From Clostridia bacterium (GTDB lineage: Bacteria; Bacillota; Clostridia; Oscillospirales; CAG-272): DNA of 5,654 bases. Shown here piece by piece: positions 1 to 4,977 of the stretch. The notes beneath the pieces are model-generated. The model was not told the origin of the DNA and did no database searches. It saw nothing but the letters and a program-made list of their open reading frames with translations. The first letter of the stretch is position 1; each line of letters starts with the position of its first letter. The position numbers and the translations under genes were made by a program. The stretch is from positions 1 through 5,654 of the forward strand of contig JAFNVK010000162.1 in the NCBI GenBank assembly GCA_017379815.1. The letters are read 5' to 3'.

Positions 1-1580
1 AAGGTCGCATCCCCTGCTCCGTCGATGTGGAAGCCGTACACGCTCTCGCCCGAGAAGGTGCAGTTCTCAAAGACGGTCACGCCGCCCTTGGCGTAGGAAT
101 AGCGAACGCCGTTGTCCGTGCCCTCAAAGCGCAGGTTCTTGAAGGTGGAGTTCTTGCCGAAGTTGCCGCCAAAGCCGGTGGCAACCGTGTCACCGCCGAT
201 GACGGTGTCACCCGTGCCAATAATGGTGACGCCATCCTTGCTTGCCATAGTAGGAAGAGAGAAATTGCCGCTCGGGAGCAGGATCTCGCTGCCCGAGGCC
301 GCATCCGTGATGGCTTTCTTCAGGCCTGCATTGTCATCGATGAAAAGGATGGCCGAGCCGTCCACGGTGATGGGCGTGCTGAGCGAATCTCCCTTCTTCA
401 GGCGAACGAGGGCGCTGTACTGCTCGTTGACGACCGAATTGTTCACGGTGACCGATGCGGGAGCGAGAGAGGAATCCACCTCAATGGCGGCCGTCCATTC
501 CCCGCTGCTTGTGTAGGCCTTAGCGTAGGCGGTGAAGCGGCAGCTCTCGACCGTTACGTTGCAGACCTCGGTGTCGCTCTCCTGGTAGACGAGGATCGCC
601 TTGCCGTTTGCACCGATGAAATCGCAGTCCTCAAAGAGGACGGTATCGCTGCCGTAGGTCCAAATATAGTCACCGGAGAGCATAAAGGTGCAGCCACGGA
701 AGGCAACGCTGTCGGCATAGAGCGTGATGCGGTTGTAGACCGTGCAATCGGTATAGGTGACCTCGGCGGCGTGCTGGTAACCAATATAGTTTTGGTTGAT
801 GCCCTTGATGGCGACCTCTTCAAAATGCAGGGTCGTGCCGCTCATGTTCTGCGCGCGCGTGCAATCGATCACCGTGCCGTCGCCGTAGCCGCGGAAGGTG
901 AGACTTCTGTTCTGCAGATCGGGAAGCGCGTAATCGCCGTAGCCCAGCCGGATCACGTCACCGTCCTGCGCAACCGCCATAGCGTCCTCAAGGCTTTCGT
1001 AGTAGGTGTCGCCGATCCAGGCCACGCCCTCGGCGTTGCCCTGAACGGCCTCCACCGTGATCACCACGGTCGCGCTCTTGTCCTGATACTCGTTCCCTGC
1101 CTCCTTGGGAAGCTCAATGGAAACGGGAAGAGTGATCTCCTCACCGATCGGAAGATCGGCCCAGGTCGTGGTATAGGGAATGGTGTTGGCATAGCCCTCC
1201 CCTGCCCGACCGACAAGACCGCCGGCAAGACCGCCAAGCACCGTCATCTTGATGCGGTAGGAGGAGGAAACGTTGCTGTTGTTTTCGATCATGACGTTGA
1301 AGGTGACCTTGTCACCGGGGGTCACCTTGTCAAGCACCAGTGCCTTCTCGCTGGTGAATTCGGCCGTTCCGCCGTTTGCAAAGCTGCCTGCGACGGCGGT
1401 CTCCTCACCCATCGAGTAGGTGCGAAGCCCGGAAAGCGTGGCCTCCACGTCCACCTTTCCCGCGGTAACGGCCACGTTGGCCTCGGTCGAGTCGGTAAAG
1501 AGGGCGAAGGTCGATCCGGCGATCAGGCTCGAGCAGAGCGCGATCACCAGAAACGAGGAAAGAAGTATTCTCTTTTTCAT
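1..1580 (-). CDS. SipW-dependent exported protein: TasA/camelysin-like domain fused to parallel beta-helix modules (C-terminus beyond window)
   Basis: The minus frame from the ATG at 1580 is open for 526 codons to the left edge, so the protein is 5'-complete and 3'-partial. An AAGGAG ribosome site at 1589-1594 lies 8 nt before the ATG. Residues 1-27 form a signal peptide (MKKR, hydrophobic stretch) ending in the SipW-cognate motif GSTFALFTD (22-30). Residues about 30-182 resemble the TasA/camelysin family: TAGKVDVEATL (39-49), VTPGD...IENNS (86-102), and the closing strands AGNEYQ and VEAVQGNA (176-183). A Gly-rich stretch (116-129) sits inside this domain. From about 186 two modules follow with similar openings: YESLEDAMAVAQDGDVIRLG (194-213) and a diverged copy at 419-443, AGLKKAITDAASGSEILLPS and on. 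Each leads into short strands with an h-x-h-x-x-C-x-F pattern (Cys 279, 297, 319, 347, 507), as in parallel beta-helix coils. Inferred role: secreted surface, matrix or adhesion protein. No catalytic residues were recognised. The domain calls are by eye. Confidence 0.85.
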   Translation of the reverse strand, partial: MKKRILLSSFLVIALCSSLIAGSTFALFTDSTEANVAVTAGKVDVEATLSGLRTYSMGEETAVAGSFANGGTAEFTSEKALVLDKVTPGDKVTFNVMIENNSNVSSSYRIKMTVLGGLAGGLVGRAGEGYANTIPYTTTWADLPIGEEITLPVSIELPKEAGNEYQDKSATVVITVEAVQGNAEGVAWIGDTYYESLEDAMAVAQDGDVIRLGYGDYALPDLQNRSLTFRGYGDGTVIDCTRAQNMSGTTLHFEEVAIKGINQNYIGYQHAAEVTYTDCTVYNRITLYADSVAFRGCTFMLSGDYIWTYGSDTVLFEDCDFIGANGKAILVYQESDTEVCNVTVESCRFTAYAKAYTSSGEWTAAIEVDSSLAPASVTVNNSVVNEQYSALVRLKKGDSLSTPITVDGSAILFIDDNAGLKKAITDAASGSEILLPSGNFSLPTMASKDGVTIIGTGDTVIGGDTVATGFGGNFGKNSTFKNLRFEGTDNGVRYSYAKGGVTVFENCTFSGESVYGFHIDGAGDAT

Positions 1581-1588
1581 TCTTAATT

Positions 1589-1594
1589 CTCCTT
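1589..1594 (-). promoter_or_regulatory. Ribosome binding site of the beta-helix protein gene
   Basis: On the minus strand AAGGAG lies 8 nt upstream of the ATG at 1580. It fixes the start of the open-ended gene, and the encoded N-terminus (MKKR followed by a hydrophobic stretch) agrees with it. Confidence 0.8.
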
Positions 1595-1621
1595 ATTCTG
1601 AAGTTCTTTGCGAGCATCGGA

Positions 1622-1654
1622 AAGCCGCCGCATAAGCCCGCTCGTATGCGGCTT
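1622..1654 (-). promoter_or_regulatory. Intercistronic RNA hairpin
   Basis: In the 94-nt gap between the two exported-protein genes, the minus-strand arm AAGCCGCATA (1654-1645) can pair with TATGCGGCGGCTT (1634-1622). This gives two 5-bp blocks, GCATA/TATGC and AAGCC/GGCTT, with a 3-nt bulge between them and a loop of about 10 nt. Only three T residues follow the stem, so it is not a convincing terminator. It could be a partial attenuator, an RNA-processing site or a 3'-end stabiliser that sets the relative output of the two genes. Pairing is seen; function is inference. Confidence 0.5.
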
Positions 1655-1674
1655 GAAGCAGCCACGAAGAAGGC

Positions 1675-2313
1675 TTATTCCTCGGTGGCCTGTACTGCGG
1701 AAACGACGAGATCAAAAAGCACTCTCTGCCCCTGCGCCTCGTTGTTGCTTGCCTTGTTGGCAAACTCCACGCGAACGGTCAGGATCTGCTCCTCGTGCTG
1801 AGGGCTGACCCGTCCCGTAAAGACCTGCTCTCCCACGAGATCGCGCAGGCATACGCCGTCGATCAGCTTTTCTCCGTCCGCCGAGGTGACGGTGACCAGA
1901 AGCTGGTCGGCAAGCGCCACGTCCGAGGGCTGAAGCAGCTTGATCTCCACGAAGGAATCAAAGGCGACGTATGCCCCCTCTGCCCGTCCGATCCTGAGTG
2001 TTGCCTCAAAATAAGAGCCCGGAACCGCTTGCATGGCCTCACCCTCGGCAAAGCCGAAGATGCTTTCGGCCGTGGAATCGGTAAAGACCTTTTTGGCGTC
2101 GTCGGTCACGCACCGCAGATATCCCGTCGTCTCGTCCAGAAGCGTGTACTGCAGGTGCGTTCTCGTCAGCGTCAGGTCAAGCGTTCCCGATTGCAAATGG
2201 TTGCGCACCGATGCGCGGTCGGTATAAAGCGCGTAGGTGGCGCCAAGGATCAGACAGACGCAAAGCAGGACTCCTGCCAGCGAGAGCACCGCTGCCCGTT
2301 GTTTCTTCATCAT
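1675..2313 (-). CDS. TasA/camelysin-like SipW-dependent secreted protein
   Basis: This 212-aa protein starts MMKKQR. AAAGGAGG at 2320-2327 lies 6 nt before the first ATG and 9 nt before the second, so either could be used. Residues 7-29 are a hydrophobic signal peptide. The leader ends in GATYALYTD (24-32) followed by SGTLDLTL (42-49), the hallmark that B. subtilis TasA shows as TWAAFND...SGTLDLS. Cleavage after Ala28 is expected. The C-terminal strands also fit the family: VRVEFANKAS...AQGQ (180-196) and FDLVVSAVQ (200-208). The mature part would be about 184 aa, smaller than TasA (261-aa precursor). In Bacillus such proteins form biofilm fibres or cell-surface material, but fibre formation here is inference. 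It lies 81 nt after the 62-aa membrane protein gene and two genes from the signal peptidase expected to process it. It is unlike typical camelysin in having a longer central part (about 55-95). Confidence 0.85.
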   Translation of the reverse strand: MMKKQRAAVLSLAGVLLCVCLILGATYALYTDRASVRNHLQSGTLDLTLTRTHLQYTLLDETTGYLRCVTDDAKKVFTDSTAESIFGFAEGEAMQAVPGSYFEATLRIGRAEGAYVAFDSFVEIKLLQPSDVALADQLLVTVTSADGEKLIDGVCLRDLVGEQVFTGRVSPQHEEQILTVRVEFANKASNNEAQGQRVLFDLVVSAVQATEE

Positions 2314-2394
2314 GTTTTTCCTCCTTTCTTTCGGTTTGTCAGAGCATCTATTGACACGGCGGCCGAAGCGGTAAATTCCCCTTTGCCTCCGCAG

Positions 2395-2583
2395 TCAATC
2401 CGCGCGGTCCTGTCCAAGACCCTCCCCGGAGGACCTTTTCTCCTTGGCAGAGTGAGGATCTTTATTTGCCTTTTCCTGCTCGCGCTTCTCGAGCAGAATA
2501 TCCAGAAGCACGCAAACGACGGTCGCCAGCACCAGGATCACGGAAACGGCAAGATAAAAATGGATCAGCAGCTGCATACTCAC
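2395..2583 (-). CDS. Small single-pass membrane protein, unknown function
   Basis: Translation probably begins at the GTG at 2583, which overlaps the signal peptidase stop by 4 nt (GTGA), giving 62 aa. An ATG two codons later (2577) is an alternative. Residues about 5-29 are strongly hydrophobic (one membrane helix). They are followed by LLEKREQEKANK and a highly charged Lys/Glu/Ser-rich tail, likely cytoplasmic if the helix is inserted with the short N-terminus outside. No family is recognised. The coding-level overlap with the peptidase suggests translational coupling and a related job, for example a peptidase partner or an accessory membrane factor for the exported proteins. That is inference from position. 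The frame is kept open between two well-supported genes, and a membrane helix is unlikely by chance, but the gene is short. Confidence 0.7.
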   Translation of the reverse strand: MSMQLLIHFYLAVSVILVLATVVCVLLDILLEKREQEKANKDPHSAKEKRSSGEGLGQDRAD

Positions 2584-3332
2584 GCTCCGTCCTTTCCCTC
2601 GGCCTCCGTCCCCTCAAGACGGGCAAGCCTGCGCCGAAGCTCCTCCAGCTCCCGCTCTTTCTCCTCGGCCTCCTCGCGCGCCCTTTTCTTACGCTCGCCC
2701 TGCAGAAGGGATACGATGCGCAGGACCTCCAAAAGGATCACGATCAATGACGGCAGGATCACCAGAAGCACGAGCCCCACGGGGCGGCGAAGCAGACCGA
2801 GAAAAAGTCCTGCGAGATAGCTTTTTCCCACCACCTTGCCCAGAACGAAGTTCGGGCTTTGAGTGTCGGCGGTGTGAATGACCTGCGTCATCAGCCCGTC
2901 CCCGTCCGCGCGGTTGTCGCCGGCAAGCGTGATGCAATACCCTCTCTCCTCCTCCTCGATCGAAAGTATACGGTGGGTAACGGTTACCTGCGTGGTGTAA
3001 AGGTAACGGAAGGTCAAAACGTCTCCCTCCTGCAAGGCGGCGTACCATTCGTCCGCCTCCTTGGGATCCTCGGGAACGGTCTTGACCAGGATCAGCGAGC
3101 GTGCGGGAATGCTCCCGATGCGAAAGTCGCTGACGTCGGTCTTATCGCAGGCCGCCATCGAATCGGTGGTGACCAGGCGAAGCTGATAGCCAAGCACCGT
3201 CACCGTCCCGTCGCGGTCTCGCCCTGCAAGAGCGGTCAATAGTACGCCGATCGCCAAAAGGCCCAAGAAGGCAAAAAGGATCACGTTTGCGAGGATCGAA
3301 AGGATCTTTTTTCTGTTTTTCATTCGTTTCAC
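2580..3332 (-). CDS. sipW: SipW-like (ER-type) signal peptidase I with C-terminal coiled coil
   Basis: This 250-aa membrane serine protease belongs to the S26 signal peptidase family and should cleave the leaders of the two TasA-like proteins downstream. Residues 10-36 are an N-terminal membrane helix. The nucleophile region is TTDSMA (Ser58). VTHR supplies His120 where bacterial-type enzymes have Lys, and AGDNRADGD (137-145) supplies the acidic residue (Asp139 or Asp145). Ser/His/Asp is the ER/SipW-type arrangement. GKVVGKS (165-171) is the usual box E region. A second membrane stretch (183-206) is followed by a Glu/Arg-rich coiled coil (about 210-242). The Ser-His gap is 62 residues, against about 40 in B. 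subtilis SipW; residues about 63-100 look like an insertion. The start is a GTG at 3332 (GGAG 6 nt before) or the ATG at 3323 (AAGGA 10 nt before). The gene lies 18 nt after the 60-aa membrane protein gene. The symbol is by analogy and context. Confidence 0.88.
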   Translation of the reverse strand: MKRMKNRKKILSILANVILFAFLGLLAIGVLLTALAGRDRDGTVTVLGYQLRLVTTDSMAACDKTDVSDFRIGSIPARSLILVKTVPEDPKEADEWYAALQEGDVLTFRYLYTTQVTVTHRILSIEEEERGYCITLAGDNRADGDGLMTQVIHTADTQSPNFVLGKVVGKSYLAGLFLGLLRRPVGLVLLVILPSLIVILLEVLRIVSLLQGERKKRAREEAEEKERELEELRRRLARLEGTEAEGKDGA

Positions 3333-3350
3333 GTCCTTCTCCGATTTGTG

Positions 3351-3533
3351 TCAGGAGATCGCCCGAAGGCACTGAAGAGAGCCACACGGCACAAGGAGCG
3401 CAAGCTCTGCCGCCGGGTCGCCTTGCACCTGCAAGCACCAGAGCAGATAGATCGAAAGAAGCAGGCCTGCCACGATCATCAGGCAAAGCCCCACCGTAAT
3501 TAAGGATACGATCCAATGCCACGCGCGCTTCAT
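3351..3533 (-). CDS. Small membrane protein at the head of the sipW cluster, unknown function
   Basis: The ATG at 3533 is preceded by a strong AAGGAGG at 3540-3546 with a 6-nt spacer, which argues for a 60-aa protein rather than the 90-aa reading from an upstream in-frame ATG at 3623. The upstream extension has no good ribosome site and runs across the probable promoter. The protein begins MKRAWHW. It has one hydrophobic helix (about 8-33), then a short tail with Pro40, Pro49, Cys50 and Cys55; Cys17 and Cys33 lie in or at the end of the helix. No family is recognised. It is the first gene of the minus-strand cluster, 18 nt before the signal peptidase, so co-expression is likely. A partner or regulator role for SipW is possible but only inferred from position. 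Confidence 0.72.
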   Translation of the reverse strand: MKRAWHWIVSLITVGLCLMIVAGLLLSIYLLWCLQVQGDPAAELALLVPCGSLQCLRAIS

Positions 3534-3539
3534 TCCGCT

Positions 3540-3546
3540 CCTCCTT
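3540..3546 (-). promoter_or_regulatory. Ribosome binding site that fixes the 60-aa gene start
   Basis: AAGGAGG on the minus strand is 6 nt upstream of the ATG at 3533. It is the best ribosome site in the leader and decides between the 3533 start and the longer in-frame reading from 3623. Confidence 0.8.
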
Positions 3547-3565
3547 GTCCAATTCGTTTGCCGCA

Positions 3566-3640
3566 TGCTCCATCTGCCAAAGCGGAGCAGTCCCTGTACG
3601 ATATATATGCGCGCATTTTCCAAAATATTCCAGATAAATG
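3566..3640 (-). promoter_or_regulatory. Leader and weak candidate promoter of the sipW cluster
   Basis: Between the terminator and the first gene, the minus strand holds an AT-rich element, CATATATATCG (3608-3598), that could serve as a -10, but no good -35 at 16-18 nt is visible; TGGAAT is 19 nt upstream. A perfect 10-bp palindrome ATGCGCGCAT (3607-3616) overlaps the start of this element and could be a regulator site. Further down, TGCTCC (3589-3584) and GGAGCA (3571-3566) form a 6-bp stem with a 12-nt loop in the leader. The terminator just upstream implies a promoter is needed here, but its exact position is uncertain. Confidence 0.35.
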
Positions 3641-3643
3641 AGC

Positions 3644-3683
3644 AAAAAAAAGAGACCGTCTCGCCCTTTCGGGGAGACGGTCT
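3644..3683 (-). terminator. Rho-independent terminator of the oxidoreductase gene
   Basis: AGACCGTCTC and GAGACGGTCT (arms 3674-3683 and 3653-3662) pair perfectly over 10 bp. An inner CCC/GGG pairing closes a GAAA tetraloop, with one unpaired C. On the minus strand the stem is followed by C and eight T residues (3651-3644). It starts 17 nt after the oxidoreductase stop. On the plus strand only a short T run follows, and no plus-strand gene ends here, so it acts on the minus strand. It insulates the sipW cluster from the gene upstream. Confidence 0.92.
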
Positions 3684-3700
3684 TTAGCATATTCAATTGA

Positions 3701-4753
3701 TCAATCCTCGACCTTGACGGGAAGACCGAGCTTGTCAGAGAGGAAGCAGGCCTCCATGACCTTCATCACGCGCATCATCTGCTCGTGCGTGACGATCTGA
3801 GGCTCTACGCCGTCAATGGCACGACAAAAATTGCGATAGTAATCATGCACGTCGGACTTGGGAAGAGCGATCTTGCTCTCGGTGATCGTCTTGTCATCGC
3901 GAGGTGCCATGGTCTTGGTCAGACCTGCGGCGGTCACCACGGGAACAACGTCCTTCTCAGACCAGTTCTTGCAGGAAACGATCTCGCAATCGTCCCTCCA
4001 GTTGCGCATACGCGCTGAGCCGTTGGTGCCCAAAATGTACCAGCGGTTCATGGAGATAAAGTTGGAGGTTCCCACCTCAACGCGAACGGTCAGCTCGTTC
4101 TCAAAGTACATATCCAGCTTAAAGCCGTCGTCTACCTCGTAGTTGGTCACGTGATCGCAGCGGCAGTAAAGCTTTTCCAGCTTTCTGTCCCTCACCATCT
4201 GCAGGATCTGGTCGATCAGATGTACGCCCCAGTCAAGGATCATTCCGCCGCCGTGCTCCTGCTTTCCTCTCCAGTCACCGGGAATGCCGCGCGAGCCGTG
4301 CACGCGGGACTCGATGCAGAAGATATCGCCAAGCTCACCCGATTCGTAGAGCTGCTTAGCCATCAGAAAATCAGCGTCCCAGCGACGGTTCTGGTGAACG
4401 GAGAACACCCTTCCCGTCTCCTTGGAGCAAGCGATCATCTCGGCAAGCTCGCCGCTGTTCATGGCAACAGGCTTCTCGGAGATCACGTTCTTGCCCGCAC
4501 GCATCGCCTGAATCGACAGGGGGAGATGGCTGTCGTTGGGGACGGCCACGGTGACGATCTCAACGGTAGGATCTGCCAGGAGATCCTCGTAGGAGGAATA
4601 GACGTGAATGCCCTTCTCCAGAGCCATATTGCGTCTGCTTTCTTTAATATCCCAAATGCCGGCCAGCTCGACCACGTCACTGGACTGCATTTTTCTCTCA
4701 TGCCAGCCGCCCATGCCGCCGTAACCGACGATTGCTACTCTTTTCTTTGCCAT
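3701..4753 (-). CDS. Gfo/Idh/MocA-family NAD(P)-dependent oxidoreductase
   Basis: This 350-aa protein has a typical family length. Residues 5-15 give the Rossmann dinucleotide motif VAIVGYGGMGG (G10-x-G12-x-x-G15). VAVPNDSH (69-76) and GKNVISEKP (87-95) follow, the Glu-Lys-Pro with the family's conserved Lys94. GGGMILDWGVHLID (168-181) is the C-terminal-domain signature with Asp174 and His178, the usual catalytic region. Residues about 125-340 form the alpha/beta substrate domain. Family members oxidise or reduce sugars, inositols and related polyols; the substrate cannot be told from the sequence. AAAGGA lies 10 nt before the ATG at 4753, and the promoter is at 4789-4817. The gene is transcribed alone, divergent from lepA, and ends at the terminator. 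It shows no sign of being part of the secretion cluster downstream. Confidence 0.93.
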   Translation of the reverse strand: MAKKRVAIVGYGGMGGWHERKMQSSDVVELAGIWDIKESRRNMALEKGIHVYSSYEDLLADPTVEIVTVAVPNDSHLPLSIQAMRAGKNVISEKPVAMNSGELAEMIACSKETGRVFSVHQNRRWDADFLMAKQLYESGELGDIFCIESRVHGSRGIPGDWRGKQEHGGGMILDWGVHLIDQILQMVRDRKLEKLYCRCDHVTNYEVDDGFKLDMYFENELTVRVEVGTSNFISMNRWYILGTNGSARMRNWRDDCEIVSCKNWSEKDVVPVVTAAGLTKTMAPRDDKTITESKIALPKSDVHDYYRNFCRAIDGVEPQIVTHEQMMRVMKVMEACFLSDKLGLPVKVED

Positions 4754-4788
4754 TGTTGTTTCATCCTTTCGAAAGATTCTACAAAATT

Positions 4789-4817
4789 AGTATAGAACAA
4801 AAGCACGTTCGTTTCAA
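4789..4817 (-). promoter_or_regulatory. Sigma-A-type promoter of the oxidoreductase gene
   Basis: On the minus strand TTGAAA (4817-4812) and TATACT (4794-4789) are separated by exactly 17 nt. The -10 lies 35 nt upstream of the ATG at 4753, giving a short leader with the AAAGGA ribosome site. Confidence 0.82.
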
Positions 4818-4827
4818 GATACCATTT

Positions 4828-4891
4828 GCTCTTTTTCGGACAAATGTTGCTATTACACTCTTTTTTTGCGCTTTTGTCGGAAAAATCTTGC
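4828..4891. repeat. Pair of imperfect near-palindromic direct repeats between divergent promoters
   Basis: Copy A (4828-4850) begins GCTCTTTTTCGGACAAAT and ends GTTGC. Copy B (4868-4891) begins GCGCTTTTGTCGGAAAAAT and ends CTTGC. They align in the same direction with one 1-nt gap and few mismatches, and their starts are 40 nt apart. Each core is close to its own reverse complement (TTTTTCGGACAAA against TTTTTCCGACAAAA). The pair lies between the oxidoreductase promoter and the lepA -35, a plausible place for a regulator to bind. The A/T-rich content makes some similarity likely by chance. Confidence 0.45.
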
Positions 4892-4898
4892 AAACCCC

Positions 4899-4927
4899 TT
4901 GCCAGAAGCATCAAAATGCGGTATAAT
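4899..4927 (+). promoter_or_regulatory. Sigma-A-type promoter of lepA
   Basis: TTGCCA (4899-4904) and a perfect TATAAT (4922-4927) are separated by 17 nt. Transcription would start near 4934, leaving a leader of about 44 nt before the GTG at 4978. Confidence 0.88.
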
Positions 4928-4977
4928 AAAGGGTAACGCATAGGAAAATCCCAAAGGAAAAGGACGGTTAAACGAAC

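Noticed and set aside
27..1586. 519-codon open frame on the plus strand
   Set aside because: It is antisense to the beta-helix gene, whose minus frame has a signal peptide, a ribosome site and recognisable repeats. The plus reading comes from GC-rich third positions and shows no family motif.
2314..2394. Possible internal promoter before the TasA-like gene
   Set aside because: The 81-nt gap contains a strong ribosome site but no -35/-10 pair with 16-18 nt spacing that I could find.
1795..2820. 341-codon open frame on the plus strand
   Set aside because: It runs antisense across four lines of evidence at once: the TasA-like gene, a gap, the 62-aa gene and the signal peptidase. The product is low-complexity Arg/Ser-rich at the end and has no good ribosome site.
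3644..3683. The terminator as a bidirectional terminator or a mobile-element inverted repeat
   Set aside because: The arms are only 10 bp, the loop is a GAAA tetraloop, and a T-run follows on the minus strand only. No plus-strand gene ends here and no transposase is present.
3142..3696. 184-codon minus-strand frame overlapping the signal peptidase
   Set aside because: It begins inside the terminator stem and runs out of frame through the 60-aa gene and into the signal peptidase gene. There is no recognisable domain.
4151..4795. 214-codon plus-strand frame
   Set aside because: It is the antisense of the well-supported Gfo/Idh/MocA oxidoreductase and ends across its promoter.
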